Notes: generated by a model from the letters alone, not told the origin. A DNA stretch of 29,168 bases from CAZEPJ01 sp964514105 (GCA_964514105.1 CAZEPJ010000055.1:1-29168), one strand, 5' to 3'; numbered from the stretch's first letter, positions 1 to 7,657 are shown. Program-made: numbers and translations.

Positions 1-15
1 CATCCCAGAAATCCC

Positions 16-43
16 TTGACAAATCCATGGGGTCTTCTATAAT
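16..43 (+). promoter_or_regulatory. Consensus sigma-70 promoter for zapB-zapA
   Basis: A perfect -35 box TTGACA (16-21) and a perfect -10 box TATAAT (38-43) are separated by 16 bp. Transcription would start near position 50, about 50 nt before the first start codon. The AT-rich -10 stands out in this GC-rich sequence. Two other promoters in the window have the same boxes and the same spacer. Confidence 0.85.
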
Positions 44-102
44 CACTTCAAGTAGTTCTTGAGATCGTTGCCCCATTCTGAAGAGCGTCTCGGGCACGCG
101 CG

Positions 103-327
103 ATGGCCGTCGAGGAGTTCCAGGAGCTGAGAGACAAGATCCAGGCCTTGATCGAGTACACCCATTCCCTTCGACAGGAGCACAAGTCGTTCGCCGAGAA
201 GCTCCTCGTTCGGGAGCGGCAGATCCGAGAACTCAGGGAGCGATGTGAGCAGTCGGAACAGAGGCAGAAGGAGGCTTATCAGAGAATCAGTGCCATCCTC
301 AGCAGGTTCGACGCGCTCAAACTATGA
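103..327 (+). CDS. zapB: ZapB-like small coiled-coil cell-division protein
   Basis: This 74-residue protein is charged and helical almost throughout, rich in E, R, K and Q with heptad-like leucines and no membrane segment. Its size and composition match ZapB-type proteins, which bind ZapA and help organise the FtsZ ring at midcell. The best support is position: the stop codon overlaps the zapA start by four bases (ATGA), so the two are translationally coupled, and a small coiled-coil gene before zapA is common in Deltaproteobacteria. The start at 103 is the first ATG after the promoter; its ribosome-binding site is weak. Sequence alone does not separate ZapB from other short coiled coils, so the name rests largely on context. 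Confidence 0.6.
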   Translation: MAVEEFQELRDKIQALIEYTHSLRQEHKSFAEKLLVRERQIRELRERCEQSEQRQKEAYQRISAILSRFDALKL

Positions 328-635
328 CCGAGAAAACCCTCAAGCGGGTCAACATCAATATCATGGGGCATCAGTACTCCATCAGGACCGATGGAGACGA
401 GGCCTACATCCAGGAGATCGCCGATTACGTCAGTGCCAAGTCCCGGGAGGTGATGGAGGCCACGCAGACGGTCAACACTCTGGATGTCTTCATCAAGGTG
501 GCCATCAACCTCGCGGACGAGCTGATGCAGGAGCGGGCGGCGCGGGAGAGCTTCCGCCTGTCGGTGCAGGAGGCCTCGCGGGAGCTGGTTCAGGAAATCG
601 CCGCCCATCTCGACGGCCGGGGGACGCCGCCGTAA
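324..635 (+). CDS. zapA: Cell division protein ZapA
   Basis: This 103-residue protein has the usual ZapA length and layout. An N-terminal beta-rich part carries the family pattern V-N-I-N-I-M-G-x-x-Y-x-I-R (about residues 9-21), followed by a helix with ADYVSAKSREVMEA and the VNTLDVFIKVAINLADEL segment (about residues 50-67). A C-terminal coiled coil mediates tetramer formation. ZapA is a cytoplasmic protein that cross-links FtsZ protofilaments and is recruited early to the division site. It overlaps the preceding zapB-like gene by four bases, so both come from the promoter at 16-43. The last residues (GRGTPP) are low-complexity. Confidence 0.9.
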   Translation: MTEKTLKRVNINIMGHQYSIRTDGDEAYIQEIADYVSAKSREVMEATQTVNTLDVFIKVAINLADELMQERAARESFRLSVQEASRELVQEIAAHLDGRGTPP

Positions 636-689
636 AGAACGGGCGGGACGCAAGGGGGGGCAGCGGACCCCGGGACCGCGCGATGAGGA

Positions 690-898
690 GACTCGGGGCC
701 CCTGGCACGCCAGGAGGTCCGGCACATGGGATCCATTCGGAGACGGAAGTCGGACAGAACGATCGTTCGGGAACCACTGGGGCAGGCCCAGCGTCGGTTG
801 GAAGGTTTGTTGCTCGGAGGCATTGGGGCCGAACACGGCGTGGATGCAGGCGGCATGGCTTGGGGAGGGCGGCGAAATGCCAGTCGCCCCGGGGAGGG
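690..898 (+). ncRNA. ssrS: Possible 6S RNA
   Basis: 6S RNA, which sequesters sigma-70 RNA polymerase, is often encoded directly after zapA, and in Deltaproteobacteria between zapA and rny. By eye, the two ends of this interval can form a broken closing stem: CTC 692-694 with GAG 894-896, GGGG 695-698 with CCCC 887-890, and TGGC 703-706 with GCCA 879-882. That encloses about 200 nt, a plausible 6S length. I could not fold the central bubble or confirm conserved loop bases, and GC-rich DNA offers many chance pairings. Ends are approximate. The call rests mainly on position. Confidence 0.3.
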
Positions 899-921
899 CT
901 CCCGCGAAGCGGAAGGGTTGG

Positions 922-947
922 CCGGCTCCCGAGGTTCGGGAAGCCGG
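922..947 (+). terminator. Strong hairpin, possible terminator of the zapBA/6S transcript
   Basis: CCGGCT (922-927) plus CCCGA (928-932) pair with TCGGG (936-940) plus AGCCGG (942-947). This gives an 11-bp stem with one bulged A at 941 and a 3-nt loop. No T-tract follows directly, so it may be a processing or pausing structure and not a classical intrinsic terminator. Confidence 0.35.
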
Positions 948-1208
948 AGGGCCGTCCGGGTTCACGGAGAGGTGTTTTCTCGCCCCCAGCCCCCTTTGCC
1001 GCCTCGGGGCCGTCTCCCCCTGAGCAGCCATCGGGCGGATCGATTCCTCACCTCCCCTTCGATCGTCCCTCCGTTGTCCTCTCCGTTGGTCATATAACAG
1101 GCTTGGGCAGCCGAGATGCGCCGTGTCCTCCCGCCGCAGGCAAAGGCCACGGCTCGACACGACGCGGAAATCCTCGGCGTCCCCGGCCGGAACGGGGGTG
1201 GCATCAAC

Positions 1209-2777
1209 GTGGAGACATGGAACAGTCTGTGGATCATCGCCATATTGTTGGCCATGGGCCTGGGCTGCGGGGCCGGGTTCTTGCTCTTTCGGGCCCTGTA
1301 TCACCAGCGAATGGTTCAGTCCTCCCAGGAGGCGCTCAGGGCCAGGGAGGCCGGGCAGAAGGAGGCGGAGGCCCTCATCAAGGAGGCGCGCCTCCAGGCC
1401 AAGGAGACCATCTATCAGGCCAAGCAGGAATTCGAGCGGGAGACCAAGGAGCGGCGCTCTGAGCTTCAGAAACTGGAGAACCGGCTGCTTCAGAAGGAGG
1501 AACACCTCGACAAGAAAGTCGATCTGCTGGATCAGAAGGAGATGAACCTGGCCAAGCGGGAGAAGGCCATTCTCCAGCAGGAGCGCAGCGTGGAGGACAA
1601 GCTCCTCGAGGTGGACAACACGCTCAAGGAGCAGAAGCGGCGGCTGGAAGGCCTGGCCGGGATCACCGCCGAGGAGGCCAGAGACCGGCTCATCGAGTCC
1701 ATCGAAGCGGACGCCAGGGAGCGGTCGGCCAAGATCCTCAAGCGCGTGGAAGATGAGACCCGGGCCTCCGCGGACAAGAAGGCCAAGGAGATCATCTCTC
1801 TGGCCATCCAGCGGTACGCCTCGGACTACGTCAGCGAGAAGACGGTCTCTCTGGTCAGCCTGCCCAACGAGGAGATGAAGGGGCGCATCATCGGCCGCGA
1901 GGGGAGGAACATTCGGGCCCTGGAGGCCGCCACGGGCATCGACCTGATCATCGACGACACTCCGGAGGCCGTGATCCTATCGGGATACAATCCGGTGCGC
2001 CGGGAAGTGGCGCGCATCTCCCTGGAGCGCCTCATCAGCGACGGCAGGATCCATCCCGCCCGCATCGAGGAGATCGTGGAGAAGGTCAGGCAGGAGATGG
2101 ACGTGACCATCCGCGAGTCAGGAGAGCAAGCCGCCTTCGACGTGGGCGTGCACGGGATCAACGCCGAGATCATCAAGCTGTTGGGCACCCTCAAGTACCG
2201 CACCAGCTTCGCCCAGAACGTCCTGCAGCACTCCCTCGAAGTGGCCTTCCTGTGCGGGATCATGGCCTCGGAGCTCGGCTTGAGCGTGCGGCAGGCCAAA
2301 CGCGCCGGTCTTCTGCACGACATCGGCAAGGCGGTGGACCACGAAGTGGAGGGCTCCCACGCCCTGATCGGGGCCGAACAGGCCCGGCGCTATGGCGAAG
2401 CGCCCAAGATCGTCAACGCCATCGCGGCCCATCACGACGAGGAACCCCCCCAGACCGTCATGGCCGTGCTGGTCCAGGCAGCCGACGCCCTGTCCGCGGC
2501 CAGACCGGGGGCCCGCAAGGAGATGCTGGAGAGCTACGTCAAGCGCCTGGACGATCTGGAGCGAATCGCCAACTCGTTCCCCGGCGTGGGCAAGTCCTAT
2601 GCCATCCAGGCTGGCCGCGAGGTGCGCATCGCCGTGGAGAGCGAAAAGGTGAACGACGACGGGGTGGCGTTGCTGAGCTACGACATCGCCCGCAAGATCG
2701 AGAAGGAACTCACCTATCCCGGGCAGATCAAGGTCACGGTGATCCGGGAGACTCGGGCCGTGCAATACGCCAAGTGA
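1209..2777 (+). CDS. rny: Ribonuclease Y
   Basis: RNase Y is a membrane-anchored endoribonuclease that starts mRNA decay. The translation shows the family's full order: a membrane helix (about residues 7-29), a long charged coiled coil (about 35-200), a KH RNA-binding domain with the loop GREG (229-232), and an HD phosphohydrolase domain with the metal-binding pair H370-D371 in LLHDIGKAVDHE. I chose the GTG at 1209 because it gives 522 residues, the normal length, and places the membrane helix at the N terminus; a GGGGGTGG stretch lies upstream. An ATG at 1116 would add 31 atypical residues. The usual downstream neighbour in relatives, a YmdB-type phosphoesterase, is absent; a convergent fbp gene follows instead. 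Confidence 0.93.
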   Translation: METWNSLWIIAILLAMGLGCGAGFLLFRALYHQRMVQSSQEALRAREAGQKEAEALIKEARLQAKETIYQAKQEFERETKERRSELQKLENRLLQKEEHLDKKVDLLDQKEMNLAKREKAILQQERSVEDKLLEVDNTLKEQKRRLEGLAGITAEEARDRLIESIEADARERSAKILKRVEDETRASADKKAKEIISLAIQRYASDYVSEKTVSLVSLPNEEMKGRIIGREGRNIRALEAATGIDLIIDDTPEAVILSGYNPVRREVARISLERLISDGRIHPARIEEIVEKVRQEMDVTIRESGEQAAFDVGVHGINAEIIKLLGTLKYRTSFAQNVLQHSLEVAFLCGIMASELGLSVRQAKRAGLLHDIGKAVDHEVEGSHALIGAEQARRYGEAPKIVNAIAAHHDEEPPQTVMAVLVQAADALSAARPGARKEMLESYVKRLDDLERIANSFPGVGKSYAIQAGREVRIAVESEKVNDDGVALLSYDIARKIEKELTYPGQIKVTVIRETRAVQYAK

Positions 2778-2810
2778 CCGTCCGGCCCCATGGGGACGGG
2801 ACGTGTTCCC

Positions 2811-2838
2811 GCCCGGGGGGGCTTCGGCCCCCCCGGGC
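2811..2838. terminator. UUCG-capped hairpin between convergent rny and fbp
   Basis: GCCCGGGGGGGC (2811-2822) pairs perfectly with 2827-2838 around a TTCG loop closed by C-G, the very stable UUCG tetraloop. It lies 33 bases after the rny stop and 7 bases after the fbp stop, so it can serve both strands. The perfect UUCG cap is on the plus strand; the minus-strand transcript has CGAA in the loop. There is no T-tract on either side. Confidence 0.7.
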
Positions 2839-2845
2839 CCCAGGC

Positions 2846-3865
2846 TCAGGCCTCCCTATTCCGTTTGGCGAATTCCTCGTACATCTCCACGTCCTTCTTG
2901 GAACCCAGGACAAGCGGCACCCGCTGGTGCAATTTGGTGGGCTGGACGGCCAGGATCCGCTCGTAGCCCGTGGTGGCGGCGCCACCGGCCTGCTCCACGA
3001 CGAAGGCCAGGGGATTGGCCTCATAGAGGAGGCGGAGCTTACCCGTGGCCTTCTTGGGATCCTTGATGTCCTCGGGATACAGGAAGATCCCCCCGTAGAG
3101 CAGATTCCGATGGAAATCGGCCACCAGGGATCCGATGTAGCGAGAGGTCTTGGGGCGCTTGGTGGACGGATCGATCTCCTTGATATAGTCGATATACGCC
3201 CGGGTCCCCGGCTTCCAGTACGGATAGTTGGATTCGTTGACGCTGTAAATGCTCCCGCTCTCCGGGATCCGGATGTCGGGGTGGGACAGGAAGAACTCGC
3301 CCACGCTGGGGTCCAGCGTGAATCCGTTGACGCCGTGGCCCGTGGTATAGACCAGCATGGTGGATGAGCCGTAGACCACGTAGCCCGCCGCCACCTGCTT
3401 CACCCCGGGCTGAAGGCAGTCGGCGACGGTGCAGGGCTCCCCCTTGGGCGTGACCCGTCGAAAGATGGAGAAGATGGTGCCGATGGACACATTGGCCTCG
3501 ATATTGGTGGAGCCGTCCAACGGATCGAACAAGATGGCATAGTCGCCGGCCGGATACCGCTGGGGGATGTGGACGATGTCCTGCTCCTCCTCCGTGGCGA
3601 TGACTCCGATCTTGCCGATGTAGCTCACCGCCCGGATGAAGGTCTTGTTGGCGAGGACATCCAGCTTCTGGACCTCCTCGCCCTGGACGTTGACGCCCCC
3701 GGCAGCCCCCAGGATGTCCAGGAGGCCCGCCTTGGTCACCTCGCGGGAGACGATCTTGGCGGCCAGGATGATCTGGTGGAGGATGGCCGAGAAGTCCCCC
3801 CGCCCGCCCCACTCCCGCTGCTCCTCCAAGATGTGCTGTTGTACTGTGACGATGTCCTGGTTCAT
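2846..3865 (-). CDS. fbp: Fructose-1,6-bisphosphatase, class I
   Basis: This enzyme hydrolyses fructose 1,6-bisphosphate to fructose 6-phosphate, the committed step of gluconeogenesis, in the cytoplasm. The 339-residue product has the usual class I length. It carries the acidic metal site TEEE (91-94), the signature FDPLDGSTNIEANVSIGT with D114, D117 and G118, and the C-terminal substrate-binding stretch GKLRLLYEANPLAFVVEQAG. The start at 3865 is preceded by an AGGGGAGGG ribosome-binding site. A longer open frame runs upstream through the FecR gene but has no family resemblance there. It lies 61 bases downstream of the FecR-domain gene on the same strand and may be cotranscribed with it. Presence of fbp fits growth on organic acids or aromatics, where sugars must be made. 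Confidence 0.95.
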   Translation of the reverse strand: MNQDIVTVQQHILEEQREWGGRGDFSAILHQIILAAKIVSREVTKAGLLDILGAAGGVNVQGEEVQKLDVLANKTFIRAVSYIGKIGVIATEEEQDIVHIPQRYPAGDYAILFDPLDGSTNIEANVSIGTIFSIFRRVTPKGEPCTVADCLQPGVKQVAAGYVVYGSSTMLVYTTGHGVNGFTLDPSVGEFFLSHPDIRIPESGSIYSVNESNYPYWKPGTRAYIDYIKEIDPSTKRPKTSRYIGSLVADFHRNLLYGGIFLYPEDIKDPKKATGKLRLLYEANPLAFVVEQAGGAATTGYERILAVQPTKLHQRVPLVLGSKKDVEMYEEFAKRNREA

Positions 3866-3926
3866 GGCTCCCTCCCCTGCCCGCGCATGCCGCCCACCCC
3901 GGCAAGTTCTCTGCGGGCGCCTACCG

Positions 3927-5390
3927 TCACGGCGGCGCCTTCTTGGGGATCTCGCCCCTTCCACCCTCGGCCCGGGGGGCGGATTTGTCCGATTTGACCG
4001 GAGGCTCCTTCTTGGCCTTCTCGGGCGCCTTGTGCACCTTCGAGGACCCGGACTTGGCACCGGCGGCTCCGCCGCCCTTCTGTGCTGCCCCTTGTTTGGC
4101 GGGCGCCGGAGGCGCCCCTTTCTGCACCGACGAGCGCGGCGGGATCTTGGCCCCGTCCCGCGCCTTGGGCGAAGGAGGCGGGCTCGCCTTCTCCTTCTGG
4201 GATGCTCCCCGGGCTTCCCGTTCTCGTGCCTCGCCCAGGGCGGCCTTGACCTCGGGGACGAGATCGAGGATCTCGCGGGTCCTGCGGAAATGCTCCCGCA
4301 GGGCCGCCCGGTCGTCCGCGAGGTCTTTCTGCCACTCCTTGCGTCCCTCCACGATGCGCTTGAGCGACTCGCCGACGCGGCGATAGCGGTCGCTCCCCAG
4401 CTCCTTCTTGAGCCCCTTGGCGCGCCGTTGAAGTCGCTCGGCGTGCGCGTGGGCAGCCACGAGGCGGTTCGCCATCTGTTGGGCCCGTTTGAGGGCCCGG
4501 CAGTGGGCCGTCCACAAGACCTGGAACTGCCGGATTGACTCGGCCCGCCGCGGCGCCTCCGTGCCGTCCCCCCCCCCACCCATGGCCCGGGCCGCCGCCT
4601 CCAGGTCCTGGAGCCCCTTTTCCATGGAAGCCCGCTCCCCCTGCCGCTTGCCCCGGATCTCCCGCACCCGGCGCTCCATGCGCACCGCCAAGTCCGGCAG
4701 ACGCTGGTGCAGATCTCGGGTCCTGGCGGCCATCCAACCGGCCCAGTCGGCCTCCGTCTTCTCCTTGAAGGTTCGCGGCGCCTTGGGCGGCTCCGTGAAC
4801 TCCGCCTCGACCTCCCGGAGCGCGGTCAGCGGCACCCCCTCTCCCCCGGAATCCACCTCCACCTTCCCGTGATACACCGCCGCCATGGCGCCCTGGTCCT
4901 CGGCCACGGCCACTTCAAACTCCGTGCCTCGGACCTCCACCGTCAAGGTCGGGCTGTCCACCGAGAATCGGCCTTGTCCCACCGTGGTCAGGGCCCTGCT
5001 CAGAAGCCTCCCCCATACGAGCATGACCGACGGCGCCTCGCCCTCAAAAGCCCCCCGGTCGTTGATCCGGCACCGCGAGTTGGGGCGGAGGGTGAGGATG
5101 GTGCCGTCCACGAGGCGGAACTCCACTGTCCCCGCACCCTCCGTCACCATCACATCCCCCTGGAAGAGGGGGTCGCCCAGATGGAGGTGCACGGCGTGGC
5201 CTTCCCCCCCCCGGATGACCATGGCGTCCCCTTCCAGGCGCTCCACCTTGCCTTCGGGCTCGCCGCTGGGCACGGGCGCACCCTCTTCCTTGCCGCCGCA
5301 TCCGGCGGCCAAGGTCCACAGGAGCGCCCCCCAAAACAGAGCTACCCGGCCGAGGGCACGCATGCCCCCGAGGCCCCGCATCCCGTTCAT
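3927..5390 (-). CDS. FecR-domain lipoprotein with coiled coil and basic Pro/Ala/Lys tail
   Basis: The 487-residue product starts with arginines and a hydrophobic stretch ending TLAAGC, so Cys31 is a likely lipidation site; the lipobox is near-canonical, with Ala at -3. Residues of about 45-175 match the FecR beta-rich fold: GDPLFQGDVMVTEGAG, a V-x-F-R-L-V-D-G-T strand, GRFSVDSPTLTVEVRGTEFE and a V-Y-H-G-K-V-E-V-D ending. In FecR proteins this domain senses or binds at the envelope. About 200 helical, Arg-rich residues follow, then a tail of about 100 residues dominated by K, P, A, G and S. No sigma factor or TonB gene is adjacent, so the classical FecI/FecR role is unlikely. The ATG at 5390 was chosen because GAGGA lies just upstream and the signal peptide follows directly. 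Exact function unknown. Confidence 0.7.
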   Translation of the reverse strand: MNGMRGLGGMRALGRVALFWGALLWTLAAGCGGKEEGAPVPSGEPEGKVERLEGDAMVIRGGEGHAVHLHLGDPLFQGDVMVTEGAGTVEFRLVDGTILTLRPNSRCRINDRGAFEGEAPSVMLVWGRLLSRALTTVGQGRFSVDSPTLTVEVRGTEFEVAVAEDQGAMAAVYHGKVEVDSGGEGVPLTALREVEAEFTEPPKAPRTFKEKTEADWAGWMAARTRDLHQRLPDLAVRMERRVREIRGKRQGERASMEKGLQDLEAAARAMGGGGDGTEAPRRAESIRQFQVLWTAHCRALKRAQQMANRLVAAHAHAERLQRRAKGLKKELGSDRYRRVGESLKRIVEGRKEWQKDLADDRAALREHFRRTREILDLVPEVKAALGEAREREARGASQKEKASPPPSPKARDGAKIPPRSSVQKGAPPAPAKQGAAQKGGGAAGAKSGSSKVHKAPEKAKKEPPVKSDKSAPRAEGGRGEIPKKAPP

Positions 5391-5457
5391 CCGTCCTCGT
5401 CCGGTCCCGGCGGGAAACCGCATGCACTTGTGCTGGAAAGACAGAGTCCGAACGCCC

Positions 5458-5486
5458 ATCCTAGTCCAGTCGCCCACCGGAATCAA
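5458..5486 (-). promoter_or_regulatory. Probable promoter of the FecR-fbp genes
   Basis: Read on the minus strand, TTGATT (5481-5486) and TAGGAT (5458-5463) are 17 bp apart, each two mismatches or fewer from consensus. The transcript would begin near 5451, about 60 nt before the chosen ATG at 5390. A start at an upstream in-frame ATG would put this promoter inside the gene, which supports the shorter protein. Confidence 0.45.
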
Positions 5487-5621
5487 CCTCATATCCCCCA
5501 TCCACGAAAAGACACTTGAATTTCAACCAGATCCATGACCCAGCCGCCATCGCGTGGGCCGGACCGGGCCTTCATCGACTCGGCGCCCGGCCCCCGAGCA
5601 CTCCCGGCCAACCCCACCGGT

Positions 5622-5649
5622 TTGACATTGCCCCACGGGCCGATATAAT
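5622..5649 (+). promoter_or_regulatory. Consensus sigma-70 promoter for the thiolase-DUF35 operon
   Basis: A perfect TTGACA (5622-5627) and a perfect TATAAT (5644-5649) are spaced by 16 bp. Transcription would begin near 5656, leaving a leader of about 115 nt before the thiolase ATG. Such a strong unregulated-looking promoter is notable for a catabolic or accessory gene pair. Confidence 0.85.
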
Positions 5650-5771
5650 GCCTTTGAACCATCTCCCCTGGAGACGTATTGCCCATGCCGGGTTCATGCC
5701 GGCCCCCGCGGGTGGAGGGTCTTGGCGGCGGCGGGGCTTCGGTTTTTCATTTCACGCTCGGAGGTCAGCGC

Positions 5772-6941
5772 ATGAGAGAGGTCTGTGTGATAGCCGGCGG
5801 GATGTCCAAATGGGGGGTCCGCAAGGCCTCCCAGAGGGACATGTTTCAGGAGGCGGGAAAGGCGTGCTTCCAGGACAACCCTCGCGTCACCAACAAGGAC
5901 GTGGACGGACTCATCGTGTCGTCCGCGTACACCGAACGGTGCTCTTTCCAGACCCACCTGGCCCCGCTGGTGGCCGAGCATCTGGGGGTCAAGCCGCGCA
6001 ATGTGTGCATGCGCGTGGAGCTTCTGTGCGCCAGCGGGAGCTCGGGGATCATCACGGCGTACGGACTCATCAAGGGGGGCGTCGCCGATGTGGTCATGGT
6101 GATCGGGGGGGAGAAGCTGTACATGCCCCAGCGATGGGAGGTCTTTTACAGCGAGATGGCCTCGGTGGATCACGACTGGGACGGCGCCCAGGGCCTCGGA
6201 CTGCCTCCGGCGGCCTTCGCCATGGTGGCCAAGCAGCACATGAAGCAGTACGGGACCACCGAGGAGCAGATGGCCCTGGTCTCGGTCAAGAACCGGCGCA
6301 ACGGGCTCAACAATCCCCAGGGGCAGTTCCAGGAGCCCATCGACCTGCAGACCGCACTGGCGGCCAAGGCCATCGTGCGCCCCATGAAGCTCTTCGATTG
6401 CTGTCCCATAACCGACGGCGCGGCGGCGGTCATCCTGGCCTGTGAGGAGAAGGCCAAGGAGCTGACGGACAGGCCGCTGGTGTATATCCGCGGGACGGGT
6501 CAGGCCTCGGTACACAACATGTCGGCCAACATGCCCAACTGGACGACCTGGGAGGCCCTGGAGATCGCCGGCAAACAGGCCTACAAGGCGGCGCGGATCT
6601 CCCCGTCGGACATCGACGTGGCCCAGACCCATGACTGCTTCACCATTTCGGAGATCATCGAGTACGAGGACCTCGGGTTCTGCCCCAAGGGGGAGGGAGG
6701 CCGTTTCATCCAGGACGGACAGTCGGATTTCGGAGGGAAGGTCCCCGTAAACACCGACGGAGGGCTCCTGTCCTGCGGGCATCCGTTCGGCGGCACGGGC
6801 ATCCGGCAGGCCATCGAGATCGCCAGGCAGCTCCGGGGCGATGCGGTCCGGCAGGTGGAGGGGGCGGCCTTCGGGTTGACCCACAACCTCAGCGGGTTCA
6901 TCGCGGCGCATACGGTGCTGGTGTACGGGAGGGAGGCGTGA
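5772..6941 (+). CDS. Thiolase-family acyl-CoA acetyltransferase, DUF35-partnered type
   Basis: The 389-residue protein belongs to the SCP-x-like thiolase branch. The nucleophilic cysteine is C86 in VELLCASGSSG. H288 in THDCF and H337 in CGHPFGGTG are the expected catalytic histidines, and the C-terminal GLTHNLSG is the remaining conserved loop. Family members cleave or condense beta-ketoacyl-CoA thioesters in the cytoplasm. GGAGGT lies just upstream of the ATG at 5772. The stop overlaps the start of the DUF35 gene (TGATG), and such pairs form obligate complexes: archaeal acetoacetyl-CoA thiolase with DUF35, and BbsB with BbsA in anaerobic toluene breakdown. The substrate cannot be read from the sequence; given the aromatic genes at 18.7-24.3 kb, a ring-cleavage or side-chain thiolase is one possibility. 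Confidence 0.85.
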   Translation: MREVCVIAGGMSKWGVRKASQRDMFQEAGKACFQDNPRVTNKDVDGLIVSSAYTERCSFQTHLAPLVAEHLGVKPRNVCMRVELLCASGSSGIITAYGLIKGGVADVVMVIGGEKLYMPQRWEVFYSEMASVDHDWDGAQGLGLPPAAFAMVAKQHMKQYGTTEEQMALVSVKNRRNGLNNPQGQFQEPIDLQTALAAKAIVRPMKLFDCCPITDGAAAVILACEEKAKELTDRPLVYIRGTGQASVHNMSANMPNWTTWEALEIAGKQAYKAARISPSDIDVAQTHDCFTISEIIEYEDLGFCPKGEGGRFIQDGQSDFGGKVPVNTDGGLLSCGHPFGGTGIRQAIEIARQLRGDAVRQVEGAAFGLTHNLSGFIAAHTVLVYGREA

Positions 6942-7420
6942 TGGCTGAGCACGGAGATCTCTTGGAAGGGAAGTACATCGGGACCATGGACCTTTACCCC
7001 CAGCAGGCCCCGGAGTTCAACCGGATTCATGCCTTCTATGATCACCTCAGGGCGGGACGATTCACCACCACGCGCTGCGGCGATTGCGGCCACCGGGCGT
7101 TCCCGCCGCGGGTCATCTGCCCGCAGTGCCTGTCGGAGCGCCTGGACTGGGTGGATCTGCCCGTGGAGGGCGAGGTCCTGGTGGTCACCGAGGAGGAGGT
7201 GGGGGTCCCGCTGGGTTTCGAGACCCCCCTGATCCACGCCCTCATCGACCTGGACGGGCAACTGAAGATCTTCGCCCGGGTGGTCAACGCCAAGGTCGGA
7301 CAGCTCAAGGAGGGAGACCGGGTGAAGCTCCACGTGTTCCCCGTCCCCCCGGTTCCCATGGAGAAGGGGCGGGACGTCGTGTCCGTGGAGCGGGTCTACT
7401 ACGCCTTCGAGCCGGTGTGA
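6941..7420 (+). CDS. Zinc-ribbon/OB-fold (DUF35) thiolase partner protein
   Basis: This 159-residue protein has an N-terminal helix, a rubredoxin-like zinc ribbon with C46-x2-C49 and C60-x2-C63 (RCGDCGHRAF...ICPQC), and an OB-fold from about residue 70 onward. That is the standard DUF35_N/DUF35 arrangement. In known thiolase complexes the partner bridges subunits and helps bind or channel CoA substrates. The ATG at 6941 overlaps the thiolase stop and has GGGAGG four bases upstream; a GTG at 6938 is too close to that site. The overlap suggests tight coupling and a stoichiometric complex. It is not an enzyme by itself as far as the family is known. Confidence 0.88.
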   Translation: MAEHGDLLEGKYIGTMDLYPQQAPEFNRIHAFYDHLRAGRFTTTRCGDCGHRAFPPRVICPQCLSERLDWVDLPVEGEVLVVTEEEVGVPLGFETPLIHALIDLDGQLKIFARVVNAKVGQLKEGDRVKLHVFPVPPVPMEKGRDVVSVERVYYAFEPV

Positions 7421-7440
7421 GCCGCCGGGTCACCGAGCAC

Positions 7441-7468
7441 GGGGAGGCGCCGGACCCGGCGCCTCCCC
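7441..7468 (+). terminator. Perfect GC hairpin after the thiolase-DUF35 operon
   Basis: GGGGAGGCGCCGG (7441-7453) is the exact reverse complement of 7456-7468, giving a 12 to 13 bp stem with a minimal loop, 20 bases after the stop codon. No T-tract follows. Like the hairpin after rny, it would have to terminate without a U-run or act as a 3' stabiliser. Confidence 0.65.
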
Positions 7469-7657
7469 CGTCCCGCCCCATCCCTTTCCCCGTTCTGCTC
7501 TCCCCGCCGCAGGGTAAACCCGCTTCTCGTCGGAACGTCTAAGGCCTTGAAAACAGATCGCGAGGCGCGCGACGGGACCTGGGCCCGGTACAGGGCGTGG
7601 AGGCACAGGGCGGGATGGGCGAAACGGCGGGCGTACTGATCCTGACGGGGGGTTCCC

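Larger units (their letters stand above)
636..1208 (+). other. Long non-coding gap between zapA and rny
   Basis: No credible protein gene occupies these 573 bases. Reading frames here are shadows with skewed composition and no recognisable family. The gap holds a possible 6S RNA (690-898), a strong hairpin (922-947) and an AT-rich TATAAC at 1093-1098, which could be the -10 box of an rny promoter. No good -35 lies at the right distance: TTGTCC at 1074-1079 is only 13 bp away. Bases from about 950 to 1070 show nothing I can name. Confidence 0.5.
5391..5771. other. Intergenic region between divergent FecR and thiolase genes
   Basis: These 381 bases hold divergent promoters, one at 5458-5486 (minus strand) and one at 5622-5649 (plus strand). 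Between them the sequence is unremarkable. The thiolase transcript would have a leader of about 115 nt (about 5656-5771) with several GC-rich self-complementary patches, but I recognise no riboswitch. Confidence 0.5.

Noticed and set aside
757..768. 12-bp palindrome GAACGATCGTTC in the zapA-rny gap
   Set aside because: Single short palindrome without a second copy or a nearby promoter; it may be part of the candidate 6S RNA fold.
245..1462. 405-residue plus-strand frame covering zapA, the gap and the start of rny
   Set aside because: It overlaps zapA and rny in another frame and has Gly/Arg/Pro-rich composition typical of shadows.
7532..7562. GGAAC as an ECF-type -35 for sigma-factor autoregulation
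   Set aside because: No convincing -10 partner at 16-17 bp, and a better sigma-70-like promoter lies closer to the gene.
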